Below, piece by piece: positions 34,318-46,300 of a stretch of DNA of 64,000 bases. The position numbers and the translations under genes were made by a program. Below the pieces are notes generated by a model, which did not search any database, was not told the origin of the DNA, and saw only the letters and a list, made by a program, of their open reading frames with translations. Position 1 is the stretch's first letter. The number at the start of each line of letters is the position of its first letter. Origin of the DNA: Filosporella fistucella (Eukaryota > Ascomycota > Leotiomycetes > Helotiales); NCBI GenBank assembly GCA_030077755.1, contig JAQJZZ010000005.1, positions 2,542,001 to 2,606,000 on the forward strand, given 5' to 3'.

Positions 34318-36168
34318 CTACCGTATCAATACCCTCAATCCTTTCTCACTTGCAGGGAATGGACTGAAGAAGTCGTGCACTTGTTTTACATCATCCTCGG
34401 TTGTGTCAAATAACTGAAGTTCAAACTGGGAGAAGATGTTTGCGATCGTGACATAAAGTTCTGAAGAGGCCAGACTTGAGAAGTTAGGTGTATGTCATGA
34501 GAAAAGGAGGACAGAAGCCTACTGAAGACCAATACATGAGCGACTTCCTTTTCCAAAGGGCTGGACATATTTCTCAAGGCGTTTACGCTCATTCGGATCC
34601 ATCCAGCGATCTGGAAGAAAGCTAGTTGGGTTCGGGAATAGGGTGGCATTGAAATGAGTAAGACGTTGAGTCATTGAAACTGGAGTCTGTGATGGGATCA
34701 GTGCGGCTCAAACAAATGACTTTGTAACTGACATTGATTGGGATGATTCTATCTTTATATCTGATTGCCTCTTTGGGATTGATTCGAGGAAGGCGGCCAG
34801 CTACACTAGTAGCGATGCTATTTTCTGTGAGCCCAAATCTCTGTAGAATAATTTAGTGGACTTACCGATGACCTTCAAGAATTACGGAGGACTGGATCTC
34901 ATCAGCATAGAATTGTGTATGGACAGGAGGCCACTGACTAAATATGAAAGCTTCGAAAGTTGTTGGTATGTTAGAGGCTTTGAACTTGCGCGTTGAGCAG
35001 CTCCCACTTCCTTCTTTAACTTTTTCGCCATGCTTGGATTTGCAAGCAGATGGTAAGTCAAGACACTTAATGTATTACCCGTTGTTTCTGTACCTGCACC
35101 AACAAAGGTTCGAACTTCCAAAGCAAGACGGAACTCAGTCTTGTCTTTTGCTGGTAAATCTGGAGAGTCAAGCATCTGATGTATGACATTCGATCTTTCG
35201 TAGACTGCGGTGTCTGAGCTTTGCTTGGCTCCTCCCTGCTGGTATGCTGCAATTATCTCTTTCGTTTGAATTCCAATATCCTGTATGAAGTATATCAGAA
35301 TGTGATGATACTCAACGTGCATTAAGGAGCTACCCACGTTGAAAAAATCTAGCACGTCTATTCCAGTCGGATTCATGATCTTCACCAGCCATCGAGGCAT
35401 GAGATCCATCACATCCAAGATAATGCCAAAGTGCCGATGCCAGAGCCCAATTTCGGGAAAGTCTCGGACTGTCTTTTGAAATGCCGCGGCAAAGTCGGGC
35501 TGTTCCAACAGACCATATGATGTTTGAAATGAAAACTCTGTGACAACATCCGTGGCTAGGGATCGAAATGCATTTGACAAATTGACAGGTTGGCTTGTTC
35601 CCTTGAACTCAGTCAATCTCTTGCCGAGTTTTCCTGTGATCTTAGCCAGGACAGGATCAAATTTTGCAACGGCATCCAAGGTAAAATAACCCTGCTGAGC
35701 TTTTCGTCGAGTCCGATGCTTTTCGTGATCTGAAGTACCGAATGCTGCATCTGAAGAGCCAACGAACTTATAATACCAGTGATACTTGTTGACGCGAGAG
35801 CTCACTTTATATGGTTCATTCCAATCTGGATCGTTCACATGTAATTCCCATGGGCTGATTCGAACAATTGGCCCTACAGAATGTCAAATTGGCTTCGGAA
35901 AGGTTGCAGGACGCCAAAAGTGTAGCTCACCATATTCCTCATGCATTCGTTCTATCTCAACCCAATATTTCCCTCTTTGAACACATTCGAAGTATGTCTC
36001 ATACCATCCTGTCAATGCGGCTAGTTTCGGACCAGGAAAGCTTGCAAGCGGACCAAACCATAGCCGATAAGAGGTGACGATGATAGTCCAAAGGAGTAAA
36101 AGCATAAATATGTTTAAAGGAGTTGTGAGACCAGCTAAGCTGTCGGTGATGGCCGAGAAAACAGCCAT
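34318..36168 (-). CDS. Cytochrome P450 (trichodiene-oxygenase-like, CYP58-type)
   Basis: Seven exons (35931..36168, 35338..35873, 34939..35280, 34866..34891, 34733..34817, 34523..34686, 34318..34474) give 515 residues with every phase fitting. An N-terminal anchor ([19 protein letters not shown]) is followed by the proline hinge [17 protein letters not shown]. The C-helix region reads [15 protein letters not shown], the I-helix [12 protein letters not shown], the ExxR helix is EGHR (split by a splice site), the PERF-like segment FLPDRWMD, and the haem loop [20 protein letters not shown] with Cys ligand. A monooxygenase acting on a hydrophobic intermediate in the ER is expected. Two donors are GTCAGT, and the 57-base second intron is in frame and stop-free. 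Its position beside a methyltransferase and NRPS suggests a tailoring role (inference). Confidence 0.9.
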
Positions 36169-36675
36169 TGATGCGCGATGTTGCACGATATGAGATGAAG
36201 TTGATGATACTGACGACCAAAAGTCGAGACCCCGGAGACACTAACTACTTTCAACACTCCTCTCTACCAAGCATATTTATGATTATGTTGATTGGGTCAA
36301 TTGTTCTTCTGCCAGGGCGGTGAGCCAAGCTTTACTAGTTGACATCGGTGGTGATTTTCCATATGGGGAAATGATATTCACGCTATAGAAATCCAAGGCC
36401 CGAGGTGGAGAGCTCCATAAATTAATTGGCTCACATACGAGAATGTGCTTAGTGGGCTCTAAGCTTCTTGTCCAGATCCCGTGCCGCAGAACATTGTTTG
36501 ATGAACGTCGTTTTATACAATGAATAGGGATTTATTGCAATTGATGGCATTCGAAAGTCTCGTATAGTGTGTATCATCTCGTTTATTTGAATATACCAAC
36601 CGGAGATGCCCTTAGGCTGAGCTACATTCGCTTCAGACTTACTTCCCCAGGATTGGAGGCTCAGCACCAGCAGCG
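36169..36675. promoter_or_regulatory. Shared upstream region of P450 and methyltransferase genes
   Basis: About 500 bases between divergent start codons, so co-regulation is possible. No palindromic operator that I can name with confidence. Confidence 0.45.
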
Positions 36676-38309
36676 ATGTCGCCGTCAGCAAAGAATCCTT
36701 CAGGAAGCAATGATAGTCCAGGCCCAGTGGATTTGAAAGTGCTGAATGCGACAAATGAGGCAAAAGGTCAAGTTACTGGCGGTGATCAGGACTCCACGTT
36801 TGGTTCAATGCTGGAGACGCAGGAAGAGGGGGGTCTGGCTGCTGAGTCTGAACTGGTTGGTACTGGGAATGAGAACCAGGAAACGGTAAATGATGTAAGA
36901 GAACGGATCTTTGGTGTTGATCCACCACTTATAACCTCACAGAATCAAGCTGGAGATGATACAGATTCAGCTTTTGGAGATGATGTTGATGCTAGGTAGG
37001 TACTTGTGGTTTACGACGGGTATGGAACTGATGAGTATTAGGACCGCATATACAGGATCGGTGACTTCAAGTATCTGGAACTACGAGTATGTCATATCTT
37101 GATTATCCATCGATTGCAAGTTCCGCTGAGGGATACTAATTCAAGACAGATATGAGAATGGCCGAAGATATCACGCATTTCGTGCTGGGCAATATGTTAT
37201 TGTAAGGCTTGTGGAGATTATTCAGAGATTCAATACTGATCTTCGAAGCCAAATGATGAAAAGGAGCAAGATCGTTTGGATTTGGTAAGCAGCCAAACCG
37301 CGTGGTAAATCGTTGCAGACCAAGTATCTCACCACTTTATTAGATGCATCACATCTACAACATGACTCTTGAAGGGAAGCTTTACCTTGCGCCAATAGGG
37401 GACAATCCGCAGCGTGTTCTTGATATCGGCACTGGAACTGGTAAGTGCTTCGACCGCTGGCCAGTAATGTGACTGATATTTGTCTCAGGGATCTGGGCCA
37501 TAGAATTTGCAGAGTGGGTTTCCTTCTCGCGACTCGCCGAAGCTTACTGATATAACCTCAAGTACATATCCATCGGCAGAAGTCATCGGGCTTGATCTTA
37601 GTCCAATTCAACCTCAATGGTGATTATCTTTGCTTACATGTTAGCTACGACTGACATGAACAGGGTACCACCAAATCTGAAATTTGAGATTGATGACTGT
37701 GAAGAGGTTTGGACATTTCCTCTCTCCAAACCATTCGACTTCATCAAAATGCGTGCTATGGGAGGCTCAATTGCCAATTGGCCAGCACTTCTTCAACAAG
37801 CATACACCCATCTCGCACCAGGGGGCTGGATAGAGCTTACAGATTTCGACGCCTGGGCTAGCACAGATGATGATTCTCTTCCCAAAGATTCATTCTATCG
37901 CGAATTTCAGACGAGTCTAGAAGAAGCAGCTACCAAATTCGGGAGAAGAATGAATGTTGGACCTTACCACAAAGCTGCACTGGAATCCGTTGGGTTTGTA
38001 GATGTGGTTGATGATTGTAGGAAAGTTCCTCTTTCACCTTGGAGTAGTGATCCGAAGATGAAGGAATTGGGTAGGTATATGCAAGTTCAGATGTTGGATG
38101 CAGTGGAAAGTTATGGGTTGGCTCCATTGACTAGGGTTTTGGGTTGGAGTATGCAGAAGACTCAAGCCCTGATTGCTGGTGCGAGGATGGATTTGAGAAA
38201 TAGGGATTATCATATGTATTCAAATTGGTAAGTAGAGATGTATCGACATCACTCAAGGTGCTAATTGCTTCGTAGTCATAGTGTGTATGGTAGGAAGCCA
38301 GGACGTTAA
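36676..38309 (+). CDS. SAM-dependent methyltransferase, LaeA/TAM-type
   Basis: Nine exons (36676..36995, 37042..37086, 37150..37201, 37249..37284, 37344..37440, 37489..37513, 37563..37619, 37664..38227, 38276..38309) give 409 residues. The first exon codes a 106-residue disordered, acidic leader (DSTFGSMLETQEEGG). The family signature follows: SSIWNYEYENGRRYHAFRAG, PNDEKEQDRLDLMHHIYNMT, SAM motif I VLDIGTGTGIWAIEFAD, motif II acidic end in VIGLDLSPIQPQWVPPN, then HLAPGGWIELTDFDAW. The last, tiny exon replaces a premature stop and gives HSVYGRKPGR, the usual end. This fungal family includes the regulator LaeA and many cluster methyltransferases. With this leader and location it is more likely a cluster enzyme than the global regulator, but I cannot separate the two. 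Confidence 0.88.
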
Positions 38310-38696
38310 GGGGCAGATTGTTGGCTCTGCGAATGTCCAACCTTGATTTTGTAAAGTTAAAGCTAGATTTGCAAGAACCTGAAGTTCTCATTTCCTCATC
38401 GGAGACTCAAGTTGCTCCGTTGGTATTTCCTTCTGTGCTCTTCCTATTGTGCCCTTGCTATTGTGAGCTTCCTATTGTATCATTCCTCTTTTGAGCGAGG
38501 GAGTGTTAGGTGAGTCAAAATGGACACATATAGCAGGCGGCTAGCAGGCTACAGCCTTGTGCGATGCTAGGAGATCAGGCTTCGTTTAACTGCGCGAGGA
38601 ACGAGACTGTGGGAAATACTCCATCTGTTTTGTATACAAAAGAAGAAATGAATTTTGAATGCTGTAATAGCGGGACTCTTTGAAAAATCGAGACTA
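38310..38696. other. Convergent intergenic region between methyltransferase and NRPS 3' ends
   Basis: 3' ends of two genes face each other here. No further gene seen. Confidence 0.5.
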
Positions 38697-41600
38697 CTAG
38701 TTCTTCGCAATCCCACTCCTGCGAAACACATTCTCCTTTGCAGTATCCAACTCCCCACTTTCTCTCCTGCCCAAAAATCTGATATCAATAAGATACTTCA
38801 CACTTCTTCTCACACACGCCCTTACTCGCTCTCTCATCGCAATTCCATGAACACTCTCAAGGTTGAGATCTCCTTCCCTCTGCACCCCCAACGCTCCTCC
38901 GCTAGCCATCAAAAAGTCCAACACAGGCCATAATTCATGCCTCTCTCCATCACGATCAACATCTCTCTTCAACTCCTCAAGCCAATCACTTGCGTTAAGC
39001 GGACGAAGACAAAATCCAAAGTCTCGTATGAGAACGTCCCAGAAATCAGAAATTGTGATGCCGTCTTGAATACATGTCGCAATTTCCCGCAAAGGAGCGT
39101 CCTGCATGCAGCATGACATAATGGTAGATGCAACGTGATCAACGCCAGAAAGCATAAGCCAGGAATCTTTGTCGTCGGCGTTGTAAGCGTTGATTTTGAG
39201 GGCTGAGGATACCACTCTCCAGATATAATCATCGATGTTTGAGATGCCGTTTTCTGCGCTACCAATGATCAAGCCGGGTTTGATTATTGAGACTGCGCTA
39301 CATAGGTCAGGACGTGATAGCAACTCTCTCTTGGCGTATTCCTTGATTAGGAGCTCTGAGATGAATTTTGTTTGTGAATATCCATTTGCAGAAGTAAGAA
39401 GCGAGGCTGTCGTAACTTCGTCTTCCTGTCCCATGGAGACATGCCCTCCAGAGACGAAGGTTAGACGGGAACAATGCGAAGATTGAGTAATTGCCTTCAG
39501 AAGCTCCATGGTACTGCCAACATTCGTCGATTTGAGAGTTGTGTAATCAGCTCCCCAGTGAACAGCTGCTCCATTGTGTACAATCGCATCGATCTTGTCC
39601 CCGGATATTGACTCCCCAGTAAGAATATCCCATTGCTTGTCTCCTAGTCCAAGTCGAGGCTTTTGAAGATTACCCAACCAAATATCGAGTCGGGCATCGA
39701 AAGTCACATCCCACCATCTTCCAATGTTAGCTGTATTTAAAATGCTCTCCTTCGCCTGCTCCAAAGTAGCTGCACGGACAAGCACAACAGCTTTTGCTGT
39801 CTCAGGTCGCTGCAAAACTTGTCTCAATATCTCACTCCCAAGAAATCCAGTCGTACCAGTGATAAGAAATGTTCGAGGAGAATCTATCAAGGATTTTTGA
39901 GCTTTCCTGGTCTGGCACCCAGCCTCCAACCTTAGCATCTCCTTGTTCAACATCGCATACTCAGCCATCAAATCGATTCCGTCAGGTACCGCACCGGAAG
40001 CTGCTCCATTGCTCGTAATAAGCTGTGCAATATCTCGAACAGTCGTTCGATGATTCGCCAAAACCTGTTTCGGTATCTCGACATCGAAATGGTTACGAAC
40101 GAAAGCAGCGAGTGACACCGAATTAATAGAATCAAAACCTAATCTTGACAAAACGAAATCACGATCACGTAGTTCGTGCATATCATCTCCTTTGTCGCCC
40201 AGTAGATCAACAATCTTTCTAGCGATCAACCGAGCGGTGCCTTCATGCTCTCCAAGAAGAGCAGCAGTATCCGATTCATGAAGTGAAACCTGTCGGTGTG
40301 CGATCTGTTGATATAATTCTTGGTTCATATCTTCCAGCCAATTCCGCGTCAGTCTCCGGTTCATCTTGCCAGAAGTGAGGAGTGGGATATCGCCGACGAC
40401 AACCAATGCTTTAGGAATCATATGGCTTGGAAGAACTTGTGACAACGAGTCACAAATATCCGTGATTTGCTTGGACATTGTCCCAATATATTCCGCTCCC
40501 ACAAGCTGGAGCTGATTTTGCTTCGTCGTAGAAGATTGGAATTGTCGAAGCGACAATACAGCCACAAGACTCTGGGCATATGGACCTTTTGTAGGCAAAT
40601 CTACAATCGCATGTCGTATGATATTGTGACTGCTTAGGTGGTGTTCGATCTCCCCAAGCTCGATGCGCTGGCCATGAATCTTGACCTGACTATCCTTGCG
40701 ACCAACGAATAAACAGGAACCATCTGGCTTCATTCGTACCAGATCACCCGTTTTATAGAACCTTCTGGTTCTATTCTTATTTGGCTCTCTCAATGTCCAA
40801 TCCGGGTTCGTGACGAAAGCCGTATCAGTCTTTTCCTTGTCGTTCAGATAACCACGTGCCAGGACAGGTCCTTCGATAAGCAGCTCCCCAACACAACCAA
40901 TAGGGCACAGCTGATCATAGCAAGATGACTCTACGACCCAAAATAGTGATCCGATTCCTTTGCCAATATTTGCTGGCTGAGATTTTGATGTCATCCCAAC
41001 AAAACCACCGCACCAAATAGTGCATTCTGCAGGGCCGTAAATGTTAATCAGATGAACTTTGTTTGCCCAGACGTCTAGATTCTCTTGCTTCAGAGCTTCG
41101 CCTCCGAGCGACAATACCTGCAATGTGGGAATTTTCACCGGATATAGCAGGCTGACAACGGTAGGTGTAAGGCAAGCTGTATTGACATTGAGCTTATTGA
41201 TGGCAGCAGTTAGTTTCGAAGGGTCCAGTCTTTCCTCTTCAGCCGGTATGCACACACAACCACCATGAAACAGTGTAGTAAAAATGTCTCCAATACTGAC
41301 GTCGAACGTGTATGCTGCGAATTGAAGCACCCGAGAACCTTCACCGATTCCCATTGCAGCGCCGTGTGAACGAGCACTGGAGCAGAGTGCGTGATGTTCC
41401 ACCACGATACCTTTAGGATTTCCCGTACTTCCAGACGTGAAGACCGCATAAGCGGCGTTGTTTGGACTGACGACGGAGAAAATCTGACTAGCTGTTGAGT
41501 CTGGTAGAAGAGAGGTTGCCGGTCCAACTTCCACGACCGTATCCACCATGCCGGCAAACCTATCAGCGTACAACCTTGATGTGATGATAATTTTCGCATC

Positions 41601-43226
41601 CATACTGAGAAGTAAAGTCTGCTGTCGAGGAATCGGGTGTGAAGGATCAAGAGATACAAATGCGCCACCCGCTTTCATAACCGCGAGCATGGTGATAACC
41701 ACCCAAATAGATTTGTCGAAGCATAGAGGGACTATTGTCTCAGTCTCAACGCCCGCGGAGGCTAGACGAATCGCTAAAGCCGTAGCTTGTCTGTCAAGTT
41801 CTTGGAATGTTAGCTGGCCATCCCAAGAGCAAACAGCAGGGAGGTCAGGTTTCGCTAACGCTCGGGCAGAAATAATGTCATGCATGCAGGCTTCCATCGT
41901 GCTTGGGCACTCTCGATTCCATTCCCACATGCGATGTTCGTCTTCTGGAGAGAAAAGACTGATTTCTGAAACCGAGCGTTCTCTCCGAGGTTCAAGTAGT
42001 TGGGATATTACGTGTCTGAACTGACACATCATGTGCCGCACATCGTACTCTTGAAGAACGCCAGTATCGTATGAAAAATTCATTTCCAACCTATCTGACC
42101 CATAAAGACACTGAACAACAAGAAGATGAGTCATGAATCCTTTGTTTGGACATTGAACCCTCTCCAACCCGAGAATTGAAGCTTCATCTTCTGGGCGTCG
42201 TGGTTGTACATCCACTAGAGTTTGGAAATCGCAAGCGGCTGCACAATGTTCATTCAGCCTTCGAATATTTTGCAGACCTGAATGCTCGAAAGATAACATT
42301 CTTACTGCTTGTTGCTGAATATCCCTGAGAAGTTGGTTGATTGAAAGTGAGTAATCTACTTGGACTCGAATGGGGACAGTAGTAATTGTTGGCCCAATCA
42401 TTTCCGTGATTCCAGACACAGGGTAGTGGCGACCAGCCTGAATAGCTCCAAATACCAAATCATTGGTGTCGGTATACCTTGCAGCCGACAGAGCCCAAGC
42501 AGCTCTGATTATTGTTGGCAACGTGAAGTCCTTTGGTAGGTCGCTTGGAAGAGGTAGTGTATCATTCACGGTATGCTCTGCACGAGACTGATGTTGTTTC
42601 GATGGCAACTGAGGAAACGGAAGCGGATTGCAATTTGAAAGCTCTGTTGTCCAAAAGGCATCTGCGTTTTCGCCAAGTACAGAAGTCAAATGTTTCACGA
42701 AATTGACAAATGGAGGGCCGGTTTGGATTGTTTCTCCATTGTACGCAGTTTCGACATTGTTCAAGATCCGAGGGAGGGACCATCCGTCATAGATTGCATG
42801 ATGTAGTGTCCATGCAAAGAAAATGCCTGTGAGCCAATTCAGTCAGCTTAAATGCTTCATTAAGTTACATATCGAAAATGCATAGGATGCGGTCTTCCAA
42901 CGAGCCCCACAAGAATTCCTGGAAGGGGAATACCAGAGCAGAAGGGTTCAAATAAGCTTCCGCTTACCTTTCTCATCCTCGATCAAGCCAAACCTCGCCA
43001 ACGGTGTGCCATAATCCATCACCAATCTTGTATCCTCGCTTATATATGCATCCAAATCAGATCCCCTACGCCACTTTATACCCTCCGACAGCACAACCTG
43101 GCATGATCCGCCGGCTTCTGAGTGAATAATGCGTGTCCGTAAAATGGGAATGGCTCGGACGACACCCTCCCAAGCTTCAAGGAATCGTGCCAAATTCAAA
43201 TCATGTGGAATTTTCAGGATATCTCA
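38697..43226 (-). CDS. NRPS, distal part: C-A-T-reductase
   Basis: Exon 42968..43226 and exon 38697..42826, joined over a 141-base intron (GTAAGC...CACAG), continue the frame of the upstream NRPS part after an in-frame TGA at 43224..43226. Domains: condensation C3 (RFLEAWEGVVRAIPILRTRI; active site TLHHAIYDGWSLP), adenylation A4 (AVFTSGSTGNPKG, FDVSIGDIF, NIYGPAECTIW, YKTGDLVRMKPDG, A10 lysine in LLTSGKMNR), carrier T4 (SRLGFDSINSVSL with the phosphopantetheine serine) and a terminal thioester reductase of the NAD_binding_4 type (FLITGTTGFLGSEIL; YSQTKFISELL with Tyr and Lys). A reductase end predicts release as aldehyde or alcohol, or reductive cyclisation. After the TGA the first in-frame ATG lies inside C3 (MDYGTPLARF), so as a separate gene it would lack the start of C3. 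Confidence 0.82.
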
Positions 43227-43331
43227 AAAGATGTAGGTTCCAGGTCTCTTAGCTGAAACAGCCACAAGTCCAGCTTGAAGAGGCGTACAAGGATAAATAT
43301 CCTCGATGATGTTTACCGCAACACCACATTA
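43224..43331 (-). other. NRPS T3-C3 junction with two in-frame stops
   Basis: The frame of the proximal part runs unbroken into C3 motif C1 ([20 protein letters not shown]), apart from TAA at 43329..43331 and TGA at 43224..43226, exactly 35 codons apart. No intron that spares the C1 motif removes either. CAA to TAA and CGA to TGA are the single-step explanations. Confidence 0.75.
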
Positions 43332-46300
43332 TATTGCCGCATCCTGCAGAACACTTGATTGGTGGGCACCTAGGAGAGAAAATGGAGGCACAGATGTCTC
43401 CTGGCGTGAAGTGAGCGTCAAATCTCGAACAGAAGCTGCCATATCGAGCAAAACTGGATGCTCGAATACGGAAGCGACCGTGAGTTCCATTTTCACCTTT
43501 CGAGCGTCACCAACTAAGCTCATGGCATCGAGAGAGTCACCTCCCAGACCGAAAAAGCTATCATAGATACCTATGCCACTAGCATTCATTTTCAGAATAG
43601 AGGCCCATAAGTCAACAAGCCTTTTCTCCATTTCAGTTTTTGGCAGAGCCTTCTCACTGTCCTTCAAAGAATACTCGGCAAGACTAGAAGCTGACAATGT
43701 CCCAGCTAGTGATGAGAGTTTCTTCCGATCGATTTTCCCCGAGACCAACCTGATAAGACCGTTGACTGGGAGAAATACCGAAGGAACCATATATGCTGGT
43801 AAGGTCTGATGAAGGGAGGTACGCAATCCAGCTATGATATTCTTGAATTGGACTGAAATTTTCAACAGGGATCCTGCTTCAACGAATTCCGTTGATGACT
43901 CTGGAATGGAAATGAATAGTGCCAGAACCTGATCCCTCTTTTCGGTGGATTGGAAGATATCTGCAGCAACTTCTGCTATTATCGGGAGATTGTTCTTCAG
44001 ATACCGACTCGCGTGATATTCGATTTCACCAAGTTCAATCCTCTGTCCCCTAAGTTTGACTTGCGTATCCTTGCGTCCGACAAATTCCAAGTCGCCATTA
44101 TCTGAAAGGTATCGGACAAGATCACCTGTCTTGTAAAAGCGTCTGCCGGCACTGCCTCCGAATGTTTTTGCCCATCGAGGATCATAAATGAACGATGTCG
44201 ATGTCTCTTTTGAATTATTGATATAGCCTCGCCCCAGGGTTGGCCCTTCGATCAATAATTCTCCTGTACAACCCAGGGGAGCAAGCCGGTTGTGGTTATC
44301 AGATTCTACCACCCAGCTTGAACAACCTGCAGCAAGTCCAATGTTCCCCGCGCTATCGTCCAATGATGAGACCAAGTGGGCGGTAGAGAGAACCGAACAT
44401 TCACTTGGGCCATAAGCATTGATTAGGTTTAGACATTGCGACCAAGTCGTGATATCGTGTCTCGACAATGGTTCTCCAGCTAGCACCAGAGTTTTCAACC
44501 CGGGCACGGCCAATGGCGACATGATGCGCGATACCGAAGGTGTGAGAACTGCCCAGTCAATCTTCATGTCGTTAATAACACCAGCAAGGTCATTGACCCT
44601 CGATTCTTCGTCGGGAACACAGATACATGCTCCGTGCATGAGTGGTGTCAAAATCTCTACGAGACTAGCATCGAAGCTGTAAGATGCAAATTGAAGGACC
44701 CTTGAGGCTGAAGTCTGAAGCATTGCATCTGCATGTTTGGCAGCTCCACTGCAAAACGCGACGTGCTCAACTACTACACCCTTTGGCTTGCCGGTAGTCC
44801 CTGAAGTAAAAATTACATAAGCTGGGTCCCGAGAATCGACGTTAGATCTTGGACTGATCGTTGAAGGTGGGAGAGAGTCTAGAAATTTAGAATATACAAC
44901 AAGTGACTTGATACCAAAGCTTTGACAGATTTCAGAATATCGAGCTGAAGTGAGTATCAAGGTCGCACTCACTTCAAAACAAATATCCCGTAACCGGCGA
45001 GCAGGCTGTGTAGCATCAAGGGATACGAAGGCACCGCCTGCTTTGAGAACTGCTAACATGGCAACGATAGTCCAAGAGGATTTCTCGAAACACAAGGGAA
45101 CGAAAGTTCCTGGGATAACTCCTTGTTGAATAAGATATTTTGATAGCCTGGCTGCAGCGTGGTCGAGCTGATTGTAACTCAAGGTTCCGTCCCATGAACA
45201 GACAGCTGGTGCCTCACCTCTGAGACAGACTTGTTCCTCGATGACCTGGTGAATGCAAGAATTCGCAGCAGCTGGACAAAATTTATTCCATGACTGCAAT
45301 ATACTACAGTCTTCAGGACTAAATATTTCAATGTCCCCCACAAGCGCGTCGCTGTCAGCTATACAAAGCTGTATAAAGATGTGACGAAATTGATTGATGA
45401 TTCGATGGACATTCTCATATTCCATGACGTTTGAATCGTGATAGATGCGAACTTTAACGTCCCCAATTTCGATTTTGCATTCAGCCACCAAGGCGCAACC
45501 AACGAATCCTTGTAGCTGTGGAGTTACGTCCTCCATATCGAGCTGACGCTCCCCGTATTCAGTTGTTGTCGCTACTTGTACGACAAGTAGGTTCTGAAAT
45601 TCGCACGCGGCTTTGCACTCTTTGCTCAATCGACTGATGTTCTGGAGACCCATATGCTCGAAAGGGATCATGTCTAACACATCTTTTTGAATCTTGCTCA
45701 AATACTGCTGTACAGTCTGCTTGCTATTAATCTGTACTCGAACAGGAACACTTGTGATTGTAGGACCATCTATGTCGTCAATTCCGGGTAAGGATGCATT
45801 GCGACCACTATGGACAGCACCGAAAGCAACATCGTCTGCTTCGGAATATCTGGCTACCAAGATTGACCAGGCTGCGCGAATAATATTTGATATCGTGAAA
45901 TCATTTCTTTCTATCTTCCCGACTGTTATATTTGCTACAACCGAGGAATTGACGAGGGGTTGATAATTGATTGGCCTCACGGGAAAGGGAATCGACGAAA
46001 ATCCTTCAAACCTCGATAACCAAAACTTTTCGGATTTTCCAAACTCGGCAGTTTTGAGGTAGTTGACAAAGAATGAAAATGGCAAATTCTGCTGGAGATC
46101 GACCTTATTATAAGCACGACTGACTCGATCTATGAACTTTGGCATTGACCATCCATCATACAAAGCGTGATGGATCGTCCATACGAAGTAGCGATGCTCT
46201 TTTCCAGATGCTGCTATTTCGCTAACGATGGCAAAACGGATAAGGGCCATTCCAGGATGCATTGAATGGGATTGGTCAGTTTTAAGATACTCGGAAAGGT

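Noticed and set aside
43224..43400. An intron that removes the NRPS stops
   Set aside because: For the TAA, the only phase-compatible candidate uses a poor GTTCTG donor and deletes the linker just before the C1 motif. No phase-compatible GT-AG pair removes the TGA. An intron spanning both would delete the conserved C3 start.
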